Source: a virus. Taken from it: DNA of 64,000 nucleotides. The translations under genes were made by a program, and so were the position numbers. Positions 52,755-61,208 of this stretch are shown here, piece after piece (the stretch's first letter is position 1; every line of letters begins with the position of its first letter). The notes under the pieces were generated by a model, which saw nothing but the letters and a program-made list of their open reading frames with translations, did no database searches and had not been told where the DNA came from. The stretch spans positions 1 to 64,000 of IMG/VR virus record IMGVR_UViG_3300021438_000014; one strand, given 5' to 3'.

Positions 52755-53445
52755 GCAACTTGAACTAGCAGACATTGCCGTACACGGGTATGACGTCGAA
52801 GAGATCTACCCCAGGATCTTCCGGATCCACAACTTCACACGAACCGGCGAGCTCGAAGAGATTCTCCAGAAGCTGTCAACTTTTGATGAAGCGGCGTGGT
52901 CTTACATGTACCTGGAGCAGATGCGTAAGAATGCTTATGCAAAGTTTGGCCGCGATGATATCGAAGCTTTGATTGAAGAGGGCCTGCTCGAGGTAACTAG
53001 TTCCTGGGCGGATAAGAATGCCACCCTTCACAACTTCCAATTAACCGATGAGATTCACCGGCGTGCATCTGAGATCTTCTCCGCGGTAGGGGGCCTGGAA
53101 GTAACAAGCTTCACGACGGTCCAAAGAATGTACGAAGGCGTGGAACTAAAGTCTCACTGGGACCAGTACTCAGATAAGCTCGTCGAATATGCAGCGGTTC
53201 TTTATTTGAATGACGACTACATGGCCGGCGAGCTCTTCTTTCCTAACTTCGAATTAACCATCAAACCTGCTGCAGGAGACCTGGTCATCTTCCCAGGAAC
53301 AAGAGAATTTGAACACGGCGTGCATGCAGTAGCTGCGGGACCTACCCGTTACGTAATACCAACGTTTGTCAAAGCTGTACACCCAGATGGAACCATGGCC
53401 GGTTGGGGAGACTTTGGTGAGAAGACGGATCTCAGCAGCTACTAA
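52747..53445 (+). CDS. 2OG-Fe(II) oxygenase
   Basis: A 232-residue dioxygenase: HWD (H137, D139), 'NDDYMAGELFFP', distal H190 (FEHGV), R201 (GPTRYV). Same subgroup as 23089. It overlaps the previous gene (ATGAATAA); a TATATT box lies eight bases before the ATG. It sits far from the other clusters, beside a GT8 enzyme. Confidence 0.86.
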   Translation: MNKQLELADIAVHGYDVEEIYPRIFRIHNFTRTGELEEILQKLSTFDEAAWSYMYLEQMRKNAYAKFGRDDIEALIEEGLLEVTSSWADKNATLHNFQLTDEIHRRASEIFSAVGGLEVTSFTTVQRMYEGVELKSHWDQYSDKLVEYAAVLYLNDDYMAGELFFPNFELTIKPAAGDLVIFPGTREFEHGVHAVAAGPTRYVIPTFVKAVHPDGTMAGWGDFGEKTDLSSY

Positions 53446-53480
53446 CTTCTGACGAATCCAGGACATGCTAGAATTAACGG

Positions 53481-53711
53481 ATGCAGATCTATACCTTCGA
53501 ACTAACGCACCCGTCGAATGCGACGCGGCCTGCCATTGCTACGTTTGCTGCACCTTCGAAGGAAGAAGCTCATCGAGTCATCCAGGAAGAGTTCGGACGA
53601 ATCTTTCATACGAAGTTCGTGCGTGCTGCGGACCTACCGACCGGTTCAAACTTCCGACGAATCATTACGGTTAAAGGCCCTGATGGCCAGGAGTTCGAGA
53701 AAGCTTTCTAA
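53481..53711 (+). CDS. Hypothetical protein
   Basis: A 76-residue protein with a leaderless start (TAGAAT six bases before ATG). Pattern 'AAPSKEEAHRVIQEEFGR' reminds me of phage ferredoxin-like small folds. No function assigned. Confidence 0.6.
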   Translation: MQIYTFELTHPSNATRPAIATFAAPSKEEAHRVIQEEFGRIFHTKFVRAADLPTGSNFRRIITVKGPDGQEFEKAF

Positions 53712-53752
53712 CACGGCTTGCATTTAAGGCGTGCACCTGGTACAGTTAACTC

Positions 53753-54073
53753 ATGACAATTCATGAAGACTGCATCTGCCAAGACGGATGCAAGGACGCT
53801 AGTTGCTACACCGCGTTCAATTGCTGGGACTGCAACATTAATACCATGGACATCAACGAGTACTACATGGTTGACAATGAACTTTGGAAGTCCGCTACCA
53901 TCTACGCTGCAAACGATAACCACTGCGGCACGGATGTGATGCTGTGCATTGGGTGCCTCGAGAATCGTATCGGCGGCGTGCTTACTCCAAATGACTTCCC
54001 CGACTACCCAATCAACCGCGGGTTCTTCCATTACTCGGCCCGCCTCCAGAATCGACTGGGAGCAATCGCATGA
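53753..54073 (+). CDS. Zinc-binding-type conserved actinophage protein
   Basis: A 106-residue Cys-rich protein: 'CWDCNINTMDINEYYMVDNELW' (split) and 'MLCIGCLENRIGGVL' are a conserved phage pattern I recall without function. TACAGT six bases before ATG. Confidence 0.7.
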   Translation: MTIHEDCICQDGCKDASCYTAFNCWDCNINTMDINEYYMVDNELWKSATIYAANDNHCGTDVMLCIGCLENRIGGVLTPNDFPDYPINRGFFHYSARLQNRLGAIA

Positions 54074-54264
54074 CTCAGTATGTTGTAAAGATTGATGAGC
54101 GGGTAACCCATAGCCTGGTCATCGAAGCTGAAACAGCTGGTGAGGCCCTTCAGCTCGGGTACCAACTTTTAACGGACGGCCTGACTCCAGAGATGGAGAA
54201 GGAGTTCGACTACGAACTAGAGGCTGACGGATACACTGGCCAGGATAGTGTTTGGGAGTATTAA
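54070..54264 (+). CDS. Hypothetical protein
   Basis: A 64-residue beta/alpha protein overlapping the previous gene by four bases (ATGA). Unknown. Confidence 0.58.
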   Translation: MTQYVVKIDERVTHSLVIEAETAGEALQLGYQLLTDGLTPEMEKEFDYELEADGYTGQDSVWEY

Positions 54265-54299
54265 ACTCACTATCTAAAAACACGGGTATGCTAACCCGT

Positions 54300-54581
54300 A
54301 TGAGATCAATTGAACTACACGTAATGGAACACGGCTCGGATATGGATAAAGCTGTTACCGCGGGCCTGCTAGAAACTGAAGACCTATATGCTGAGCTAGC
54401 ATGTACGGCGTGCTCTGAGAACGTAGGGGTAGCTGTCTCTGCATACTTTCCGTTTGCGGTAGTTCTTGATCACGAAGATCGATGGCTGATGTGCACGACA
54501 TGCATCGAGGATGTGACGGATCCATCATCTTCCAACGAAGTTCTAAGCTTTGATACCGATGAGGACCTGGAAGAATTCTAG
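54300..54581 (+). CDS. Hypothetical protein with Cys pairs
   Basis: A 93-residue protein from ATG 54300, seven bases after TATGCT. 'CTACSENVGVA' and 'CTTCIEDV' suggest one zinc site. A longer in-frame start has no promoter support. Confidence 0.6.
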   Translation: MRSIELHVMEHGSDMDKAVTAGLLETEDLYAELACTACSENVGVAVSAYFPFAVVLDHEDRWLMCTTCIEDVTDPSSSNEVLSFDTDEDLEEF

Positions 54582-54633
54582 ATACGACACGGCCTGCTTG
54601 ACATTAGCGGACTATCTTGCTATAGTTGCAGGT

Positions 54634-55197
54634 ATGAAGAACTATGAATTTTTCAACTACAAGGTTGATGTCCCAGAGGGACTACTGAAAGCAATCGGCA
54701 AGAACGAGGTCATTGCGGACAACAATGACTACAATAAGACGGCGTGTGTGCTTGAAGTGTTGACCAAGGACGACGGCGAGATTGTAGTGAATGTGGCCAG
54801 TATGCACAACACCCAAACTCTAGCGGTTCGTAAGGTTGACCGTCTTTACAAAGAGTTCAAGAGCAAGTCGCGATATTACGCAGGATTCTCAGGCGTGGAC
54901 TACCTAGCACTACCAGCCACCAAGATTGAGCGTAAGCAGACTTACATTGACACTAACGGTAATATTGGTGACGCCTCTGAACTTACAATGCTGGACACCT
55001 CTGACTGGACAGATATGATGTGGGCAGTTGTTCGTTGGCACGGTAGTAGTCGTCACGAGCGTGTTATGCACCTAATCAACAAAGACCACGAGTTTGTTTT
55101 AGGTAAGCATTTCGACTACACAACTAAGACTTGGGTCGAGTTAGAGAAATGCACGAAGTGTTATCTACCAATCACAGAGTTGAATGTGACCCTGTAG
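54634..55197 (+). CDS. Hypothetical protein
   Basis: A 187-residue protein from ATG 54634, seven bases after TATAGT. 'KCTKCYLPI' near the end is a possible zinc site. No family recognised. Followed by a strong terminator. Confidence 0.62.
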   Translation: MKNYEFFNYKVDVPEGLLKAIGKNEVIADNNDYNKTACVLEVLTKDDGEIVVNVASMHNTQTLAVRKVDRLYKEFKSKSRYYAGFSGVDYLALPATKIERKQTYIDTNGNIGDASELTMLDTSDWTDMMWAVVRWHGSSRHERVMHLINKDHEFVLGKHFDYTTKTWVELEKCTKCYLPITELNVTL

Positions 55198-55203
55198 AGA
55201 GAG

Positions 55204-55229
55204 AGCCAGCAGAAATGCTGGCTTTTTTC
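55204..55229 (+). terminator. Rho-independent terminator
   Basis: AGCCAGCA-GAAA-TGCTGGCT followed by TTTTTCTTT. Confidence 0.95.
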
Positions 55230-55242
55230 TTTGTCCTAAGTT

Positions 55243-55257
55243 GTATTTATTTTTTCT
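55243..55257 (+). repeat. AT element GTATTTATTTTTTCT, copy 1
   Basis: First of six identical 15-mers in the right arm, 17 bases before the next -35 box. Confidence 0.85.
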
Positions 55258-55274
55258 TTGATACCGCGAGCGCC

Positions 55275-55303
55275 TTGCAACTTCTAACGAATTGGTGTAT
55301 AGT
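55275..55303 (+). promoter_or_regulatory. Promoter, class I spacer
   Basis: TTGCAA, 17-base spacer CTTCTAACGAATTGGTG, TATAGT. Confidence 0.75.
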
Positions 55304-55334
55304 GGAGCCAAGAGCAAACACGAAAGGACAGAAA

Positions 55335-55868
55335 ATGCACGTTTGCCAGATTATGCTCATTGAAGCAGATAACGCCGAGGAGGCGTTTGAGCAAGTTGCC
55401 AGCGCACTGGAGGAGAACCCTAGTTGGAGCGACTGGCACAATGCCAACTTCTCGAATGTTGACGCCAAGAACTTCGCAGATCGTTGGACAGGAACTGTGT
55501 TCGGAACCCCAGACAAGAATGGCGTATACAACGCAGATGAGGCTCCGAACTTCCTACGCTACTCGGAAGACCCAGCACTGGCAGAGCGTGCTATTACTTC
55601 CTACCTAGACCAGCGCTTCAATGACATTCGTTCGTATCAGGCAAAAGCTGTTGACCTAGCCTCATACAAGTACGACCCATACAAGTCTGGCTGGGACACG
55701 AACCTGTATTCAACCAAGAAGTTGGCAGAACTTCTAAATGACGACTGGACTTGCGACACTGCTATCTATGACCTCACTACTTGGTCAGCGAACTTGAACT
55801 CATTCATTGAGCGTGTCAAGACCAACCCAGACAAGCAGTGGCTAATCCCTGTGGACTTCCACTTCTAA
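55335..55868 (+). CDS. Hypothetical protein
   Basis: A 177-residue acidic protein starting MHVCQIML at 55335, after AAAGGACAG; a longer in-frame start runs through the terminator and is rejected. It belongs to the right-arm cassette set. No domain recognised. Confidence 0.65.
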   Translation: MHVCQIMLIEADNAEEAFEQVASALEENPSWSDWHNANFSNVDAKNFADRWTGTVFGTPDKNGVYNADEAPNFLRYSEDPALAERAITSYLDQRFNDIRSYQAKAVDLASYKYDPYKSGWDTNLYSTKKLAELLNDDWTCDTAIYDLTTWSANLNSFIERVKTNPDKQWLIPVDFHF

Positions 55869-55912
55869 AAAACCCTGTTATAGTTTCGTTATAAAAAACT
55901 TCATAAATAGAT

Positions 55913-55941
55913 TTGACATTCGTTAGAAGTTAGCGTAATGT
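55913..55941 (+). promoter_or_regulatory. Promoter, class I spacer (reverse form)
   Basis: TTGACA, TTCGTTAGAAGTTAGCG spacer, TAATGT. Confidence 0.8.
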
Positions 55942-55989
55942 TGGAGATGTTGGAAAACCAACAAGGACAAAAGACAAGGACAGAAACAA

Positions 55990-56511
55990 ATGAACCCTGA
56001 AACCCTAAGCAGTTTTGGAACTCTTGACCCAGAGGTTGCTGGCGCAGTAGCGACTGTTGAAGCCTCAAACAACCCACGCCTAATGGGAATGGGTATCTAC
56101 CTAGAACTTCCAAACGAGGCTGGAACTCAAACCACCCAGATTTTGATTACCCCAGAGGGTAAGACTGAAAAGGGTGATGATGTGCCTATGGGCGTTATCT
56201 CTCGCACTGTTGCCACTTGGTCGCCTCGTGCGCAGTGGCGCACCTCATTCATTCGCCCAAACGCCAAGACCCCAGAGGAGGTCGCTCTCACTACTCCCAC
56301 CTCTACTGCCACTGATTTCGCAGAGCAGGTTGAGCGTATCTTGAAGCGTCAGATGATGTATGGTCTGACCAACCTCCGTAACAAGCCAATCGTCTTTGAA
56401 CTTACTGATGTGGACTTCACTGACATTCTTGATTGGAAAGCACCAGCCTCGGCACTACGCCGTATCAACAAGGCTCGTGTCGCCTTGACATTCCCTGAAA
56501 AACTGGTATAG
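55990..56511 (+). CDS. Hypothetical protein
   Basis: A 173-residue protein in the MoxR operon neighbourhood. Mixed alpha/beta, 'TTPTSTATDFAEQVERILKR' helical. Its end contains the -35 to -10 region of the MoxR gene's promoter. Unknown function. Confidence 0.62.
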   Translation: MNPETLSSFGTLDPEVAGAVATVEASNNPRLMGMGIYLELPNEAGTQTTQILITPEGKTEKGDDVPMGVISRTVATWSPRAQWRTSFIRPNAKTPEEVALTTPTSTATDFAEQVERILKRQMMYGLTNLRNKPIVFELTDVDFTDILDWKAPASALRRINKARVALTFPEKLV

Positions 56512-56512
56512 T
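56485..56512 (+). promoter_or_regulatory. Promoter of the MoxR gene
   Basis: TTGACA, 16 bases, TATAGT, overlapping the preceding stop codon. Confidence 0.7.
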
Positions 56513-56543
56513 TAGATTTAGTCAAAAGAAAAGGACAGGAAAA

Positions 56544-57557
56544 ATGACTACTCTCGCAGTTGAAACCCCAGAGGTAAATGCCCTCTACCCAGAACTATCG
56601 TCACTGATTTACAGTATTGCTATTCAGTCGAAAGACCCTAGCGCAGTAATCCCAGCGCTGAAAGACCTACTACCTGAAAGCGCTAAGGCAAACCTCCGTG
56701 CTAAAATGGGAACTGGCGCAACCAAGCCAAAGACTAACAAGGTGGTAAATGTGGAGGCACTAGCAGGTGCTGAAAAGTATGCTCGTCCAAATGGACACGA
56801 CTACTACGCTCGCCCTTGGGGTGAACACACTGACATTGAAGTCTTGCGCAAAGCACGAGGCGCTGGTCAGTATGTAATGCTCTATGGCGCTCCTGGAACT
56901 GGAAAGACCGCCTGTGTAGAGGGTGCGTTCCCAGAGGAACTTTACACCGTCATTGGTTCGGGTGACACTGAACTTGCCGACTTCATTGGTGGCTATGTCC
57001 AAACTCCGTCAGGTGGCTTTGAGTGGATTGACGGCGCTTTGGTCAAGTCTGCCGAGGAGGGCAAAGTCCTCCTGATTGACGAGATTGGTCTGATTGACCC
57101 AAAGATTCTTTCGGCAGTCTATGGTCTTATGGACGGACGCAAGGAAATCACAATCACCCAGAACCCAGAGCGAGGAACTGTCAAGGCTAAGGACGGCTTT
57201 TTCGTGATTGGTGCGACCAACCCAAACGCACCGGGGGTTCGTCTTTCAGAGGCTCTACTTTCTCGCTTCACCATTCAGGTCGAAATGACTACTGACTGGG
57301 GTCTTGCCAAGAAGTTGGGTGTTCCTGTAACAGCAGTGAGCGCAAGCCAGAACCTTGCCAAGAAGCAGATGAATGGTGAAGTTTCGTGGTCGCCTCAAAT
57401 GCGTGAACTCCTAGCGTTCCGTGACTTGAGCAAGGTCTTTGGTTCAAAGTGGGCAGTCCAAAACTTGCTTGCTTCAAGCCCAGAGATTGACCGCCCAATC
57501 GTGGCAGATGTGTTCACTCGTGTCTTTGGTGAGGAAGTCCGCCCAGCCAAGATTTAG
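56544..57557 (+). CDS. MoxR-type AAA+ ATPase
   Basis: A 337-residue AAA+ protein: Walker A GAPGTGKT (115-122), Walker B VLLIDE (175-180), 'GATNPN' sensor and 'LSEALLSRF' with the Arg finger. MoxR proteins load or remodel partners that carry VWA domains; the next gene is such a partner. AAAGGACAG-type ribosome site. Confidence 0.9.
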   Translation: MTTLAVETPEVNALYPELSSLIYSIAIQSKDPSAVIPALKDLLPESAKANLRAKMGTGATKPKTNKVVNVEALAGAEKYARPNGHDYYARPWGEHTDIEVLRKARGAGQYVMLYGAPGTGKTACVEGAFPEELYTVIGSGDTELADFIGGYVQTPSGGFEWIDGALVKSAEEGKVLLIDEIGLIDPKILSAVYGLMDGRKEITITQNPERGTVKAKDGFFVIGATNPNAPGVRLSEALLSRFTIQVEMTTDWGLAKKLGVPVTAVSASQNLAKKQMNGEVSWSPQMRELLAFRDLSKVFGSKWAVQNLLASSPEIDRPIVADVFTRVFGEEVRPAKI

Positions 57558-57583
57558 GTTCACCTGTCCGAACCTAGATAGGT

Positions 57584-57626
57584 GGAGGGCGCAAGAAACT
57601 TTTTTCTAAATGAACTTGCGCTCTCC
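57584..57626 (+). promoter_or_regulatory. Inverted repeat around the next -35 box
   Basis: GGAGGGCGCAAG and CTTGCGCTCTCC pair over 12 bp (one G-U) and include TTGCGC, the -35 of the 57616 promoter. Confidence 0.5.
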
Positions 57627-57644
57627 AACAACCTATGCTATTGT
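57616..57644 (+). promoter_or_regulatory. Promoter of the VWA gene
   Basis: TTGCGC, 17 bases, TATTGT. Confidence 0.65.
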
Positions 57645-57689
57645 TTCTTTAGGACAGAAAAACAACCCCATTGAAAGGACAGAAAAAAA

Positions 57690-59498
57690 ATGGGTCACTA
57701 TTCAAGACTTGCGCAACGCAAGAGCGAAACTCCTAGTGAGTGGCTAAAGACTTGTTCCGAGATTGGACACCTCGTGAACTCGTGGTCTGGTCGAAACGAC
57801 CTTGCTGTATACGCAGGTAAGGACGCAGTAGACGGACAGGCAATCGCCGCTTTTTATGTAAAGACCTCCGAGGTCGAAATCAACTTGGACAAGGCGTTTG
57901 GCTCTGCCACTACTCCTGCTATGGTTGGCGACCTGACCCAGCGTGTCAATCAGTTTGACCACGCAGAGGCGATTGGCGTTATCTACCACGAGGCACTTCA
58001 CGCCAAGTATTCAGAGTGGAATGGTAAGGCGCTAGAGGCTATGAACCCTATGGTTCACCAGACCTTTCAGTTGCTAGACGAAAGTCGCATTGAGCGCAAG
58101 GGCGTAGTTGCTATGCCTAACAATCAGTTGTTCCTACGAGCAAGTGCGATTGGACTTTCGCTAGAGGACTTGACCAGCGAGGCAATCGAAAACCTATCTG
58201 ACATTCGTGCTTGCGCTCGTGTATCGCTACTGGCTCTGGCTCGTGTAGACGCTGGCGTTGTCAAGTTGTCAGATGTGGACGCAACTTACAAGCAGGTTGT
58301 GAGCGTGATTGGTCAAGACCTGTTCAACAAACTACGAGCAATCTGGGTTGAGTTTCAGTCACTCGCAACTAGCGAAGTTGCTCGTGGCGAGGCGCTTGCT
58401 CAAAAGTGGAATGACCTTTTGAAAGAGGCAGACCCAGAGGGTGAGGCTGGCGAAATGGCTATGGCTATGGCTGGCGAGGGTGGCGAGGGCGAGGGCGAGG
58501 GTGGCTCTGGAATGTCAGAGGCTCTGGCAGACTTGCTTGACGCTTTGGCAGAGGACGCAAGCAACACTTCAACCTCTACTGCCTCTGACCTTGCTGACCA
58601 GCAGACAACAGAGGAATGGCAAGAGGCAACCAAGGTTCGCAATAGCGAGGCAAAGCGCCAAAGCGAGAGCAAGAAAACTGCTACCAAGGTTTTCAGCAAC
58701 GCCTCTGGCGCAGGTGAAAGTGGCTCTCGTTCGACCCTAATCAACAAGCGCAACCCTACTGGCTCTGAACGAGCAAGCGCTGTCAAGATTGGTCAGATGT
58801 TGGAAAAGGCAAAGTATCGTGAGCGCTCTGTTCACGAGCGTAAGAGCGTAGAACCAAAGGGTCGCTTGAACACTCGCACTCTCATTCAGAACAAGGCGCT
58901 AGAAGCCAAGGGCGTAGTGACCAAGAACCCAGCGTGGACGCACAAGGTTCGCAAGCACACTGACGACCCTACTCTCCGAATGGGGATTATGGTGGACATC
59001 AGTGGCTCTATGTCTGGCGCTATGGAGGCACTGGCAACTACCGCTTGGGTTATGTCCGAAGCAGGTCGCCGTGTCCAAGCCAAGACCGCTATGGTCTACT
59101 ACGGCTCTGGCGTGTTCCCTACCCTAAAGGTCGGTCAGAAGTTGGAGCAGGTTTCGGTCTGGTCTGCGCCTGACGGCACGGAAAAGTTTGGCGAGGCGTT
59201 TGAAGCAGTGGACGGCACTCTCGGCTTGACTTACGGTGACGGCGTTCGCTTGCTTGTGATTGTGTCGGACGGACATTACACGAGCAACGAAACCGAGCGC
59301 ACGAAAGAGGCGGTTCGCTTGTGTAAAGAAAACGGCGTGGGCATTATCTGGATTACGCCAAAGTCTTGTGGGCGAGGAATGGGAAAGACCTTGCTTGGCG
59401 GATACGGCGTAGTCCTTGACGGCTTGGACGAAAACCAGATTGCCGAGGAGGTCGGGCGTGGTGCGGTTGAAGCACTAGCCAAAGCCTCGGTTGCCTAA
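57690..59498 (+). CDS. VWA-domain protein with HExxH site (DUF2201-like MoxR partner)
   Basis: A 602-residue protein. N-terminal YHEALH (H100, E101, H104) with 'DESRIE' (130-135) resembles the putative metallopeptidase of DUF2201 proteins. Residues 245-280 are Gly/Glu-rich. The C-terminal VWA domain has the MIDAS DxSxS (D436, S438, S440) and D527. With the MoxR gene upstream it forms a chaperone-like or metal-insertion pair. Peptidase activity is inferred from motif only. Confidence 0.85.
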   Translation: MGHYSRLAQRKSETPSEWLKTCSEIGHLVNSWSGRNDLAVYAGKDAVDGQAIAAFYVKTSEVEINLDKAFGSATTPAMVGDLTQRVNQFDHAEAIGVIYHEALHAKYSEWNGKALEAMNPMVHQTFQLLDESRIERKGVVAMPNNQLFLRASAIGLSLEDLTSEAIENLSDIRACARVSLLALARVDAGVVKLSDVDATYKQVVSVIGQDLFNKLRAIWVEFQSLATSEVARGEALAQKWNDLLKEADPEGEAGEMAMAMAGEGGEGEGEGGSGMSEALADLLDALAEDASNTSTSTASDLADQQTTEEWQEATKVRNSEAKRQSESKKTATKVFSNASGAGESGSRSTLINKRNPTGSERASAVKIGQMLEKAKYRERSVHERKSVEPKGRLNTRTLIQNKALEAKGVVTKNPAWTHKVRKHTDDPTLRMGIMVDISGSMSGAMEALATTAWVMSEAGRRVQAKTAMVYYGSGVFPTLKVGQKLEQVSVWSAPDGTEKFGEAFEAVDGTLGLTYGDGVRLLVIVSDGHYTSNETERTKEAVRLCKENGVGIIWITPKSCGRGMGKTLLGGYGVVLDGLDENQIAEEVGRGAVEALAKASVA

Positions 59499-59590
59499 CG
59501 GCTTGCCACGCTAACGGCGTGGTGTTAGAGGTTCGCCAGCGGTTGAGATTGACGGTCTGTCCCCGTCTCTAACTCCCAACGGTGAACAAG

Positions 59591-59628
59591 AAGCCCCCTG
59601 ACAGGTCTGTCCCCCTGTTAGGGGGTTT
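59591..59628 (+). terminator. Terminator-like hairpin
   Basis: CCCCCTGACAG / CTGTTAGGGGG 11-bp stem; only three Ts follow. Confidence 0.7.
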
Positions 59629-59751
59629 CGCTATTCAACGGTTGCCACTGGAGCGCACTTTCTCACGATCCCTAGAACCTATGAACCTCCCCTTTGTTTG
59701 TTGGAAGTTATCCACTAGCTAGTGCCGGGAGGGTATTTTTTGACCACTGCC

Positions 59752-59766
59752 GTATTTATTTTTTCT
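59752..59766 (+). repeat. AT element copy 2
   Basis: GTATTTATTTTTTCT, 29 bases before the -35 box. Confidence 0.85.
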
Positions 59767-59795
59767 CTGGACGACACACTGATTTTCAAATGAAC

Positions 59796-59824
59796 TTGAC
59801 AACTTCCAACGAATAGGGTATGTT
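59796..59824 (+). promoter_or_regulatory. Promoter, class I spacer
   Basis: TTGACA, ACTTCCAACGAATAGGG, TATGTT. Confidence 0.8.
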
Positions 59825-59866
59825 TGAACTAACACCAAGGGACAAAGAAAAGGACTGGTGATTTAG

Positions 59867-60772
59867 ATGCCGAACTGGGTATCAAACTGGGTAGGAGTTT
59901 CAGGAACAGAGGCAGACATCACTGCGTTTGTTGAGAAGGCAAAGAAGCCATACACTTCCAAGCACAAAGGCAAGGGCTACAATGACCCTGTAACTAAGGA
60001 GTGGAAGTATGACGCTGATGTGGAATACGAGCAGGTGAACGAGGACAAGTTGATGTTCTGGAACTTCATTGAGCCAGAGGACAAGGAAGCCTACTTCGCT
60101 GACGCACACGGAAAAAAGCCAGAGGGATACGAGGGCTGGTCTACCGAGGACAAGATGGCACACGACCTGAAGTTTACTGGCAATGGTTGGTATGACTGGA
60201 ATGTTCGTGAGTGGGGAACTAAGTGGGACGCAAGCAGTGTAGATGGTGGCGAGATTATCGCTGATGGCAAGGGCAATGCGTCTACCTCATACTCGTTTGA
60301 AACTGCGTGGTCTATCCCAGAGCCTGTGTTCGTAGCAATGGTCGCCCAACACCCAGAGTTGAGTTTCGACTTTGAGTGTGAGGAGGAGCAGGGCTGGGGT
60401 GCTAAGTTTACTTCGTCTGAGGGCGAGGAGCACACTCTCATTCTCACGGAGGAATGGGACATTCCTGACTGCCACGCTGACTATGTGAACCGTGACCGTG
60501 AGGACAGTTGCGTCTGCTCGTATTCAGATGATGTGGACGACTACTATGACGACTGCCCGAACAAGGTTCGTGAGTTTGCCGTTGTAGTTACTCGCACCTA
60601 TACGGTGACTGCCAAGAGTGCGGAGGAGGCGTGGGGTAAGATTGACACCGAGATTGTAAACGCACCGACCCCGATTGCTGACGGTATCACCCTAGAGGAT
60701 GAGGACACGGCTTTCGTCAAGGACGGCGAAACTGGCGAGCGTCTGTATCCGTTATCCGAGGAACTTGCGTAA
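59867..60772 (+). CDS. YubB/DUF1281-like (api92-type) ferredoxin-fold protein
   Basis: A 301-residue acidic protein. 'MPNWVSNWVGVSG' start, 'YDWNVREWGTKWDA' and 'FETAWSIPEPVF' are the landmarks of the DUF1281/YubB group found on plasmids and phages. Function unknown; expressed from a class I promoter. Confidence 0.8.
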   Translation: MPNWVSNWVGVSGTEADITAFVEKAKKPYTSKHKGKGYNDPVTKEWKYDADVEYEQVNEDKLMFWNFIEPEDKEAYFADAHGKKPEGYEGWSTEDKMAHDLKFTGNGWYDWNVREWGTKWDASSVDGGEIIADGKGNASTSYSFETAWSIPEPVFVAMVAQHPELSFDFECEEEQGWGAKFTSSEGEEHTLILTEEWDIPDCHADYVNRDREDSCVCSYSDDVDDYYDDCPNKVREFAVVVTRTYTVTAKSAEEAWGKIDTEIVNAPTPIADGITLEDEDTAFVKDGETGERLYPLSEELA

Positions 60773-60793
60773 ACGGCTCGCATAGTGTAGAGT
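60765..60793 (+). promoter_or_regulatory. Promoter
   Basis: TTGCGT, 17 bases, TAGAGT; overlaps the end of the previous gene. Confidence 0.65.
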
Positions 60794-60821
60794 AAGAACA
60801 CAAGGACAGATTGGACAAGAA

Positions 60822-61076
60822 ATGACGGACTTCTATTTCGCCGAAGACGGCAACTGGGGTGGAGCAGACGGCTTGGTTGTGGTAGATGCTACAGACCTAG
60901 ACGAGCACTTCATCGACTATGTAGACTCGGTTGGCGAGTATGAGCGAAGTGAATGGGCGGCTTGGTTTGCCAAGAACAACCACCCACAACCAACGGGCGA
61001 GAAGTATGAGTGCCACTACTGCGACAACTACTCGCTAGGAACTCTAGACGAGATTGACGCAGAACTCGCCGATTAG
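60822..61076 (+). CDS. Hypothetical acidic protein
   Basis: An 84-residue protein ending with 'CHYCDNYSLGTLDEIDAEL', a possible zinc pair. Leader AAGGACAG. Unknown. Confidence 0.6.
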   Translation: MTDFYFAEDGNWGGADGLVVVDATDLDEHFIDYVDSVGEYERSEWAAWFAKNNHPQPTGEKYECHYCDNYSLGTLDEIDAELAD

Positions 61077-61081
61077 AAAAC

Positions 61082-61110
61082 TTGACACGGATACAAATCC
61101 CGTGATAGGA
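61082..61110 (+). promoter_or_regulatory. Promoter upstream of a gene-free transcript
   Basis: TTGACA, 17 bases, ATAGGA (imperfect -10). Points to the short ncRNA below. Confidence 0.55.
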
Positions 61111-61114
61111 TTTT

Positions 61115-61173
61115 CTCACAACTGAATAGATTTCTGGTGAAGTCCTTTCCCCCTTGGACTCCCAGATGAAAAG
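61115..61173 (+). ncRNA. Candidate small RNA between promoter and terminator
   Basis: No ORF of useful length lies between the 61082 promoter and the 61174 terminator. A hairpin AGTCC-TTTCCCCCTT-GGACT is visible. Confidence 0.5.
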
Positions 61174-61208
61174 ACACCTAGACCTCCCCCGTCTAGGTGT
61201 TTTTCTTT
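61174..61208 (+). terminator. Rho-independent terminator
   Basis: ACACCTAGAC / GTCTAGGTGT 10-bp stem, then TTTTCTTT. Confidence 0.93.

Larger units (their letters stand above)
59499..59866 (+). other. Intergenic stretch with structured RNA and repeats
   Basis: No ORF. Contains GGTCTGTCCCC twice (59554 and 59605), GAGATTGACGG/CCGTCTCT pairing, a terminator hairpin, GTTTGTTGGAAGTTA (59696) and the AT element at 59752. Confidence 0.5.
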
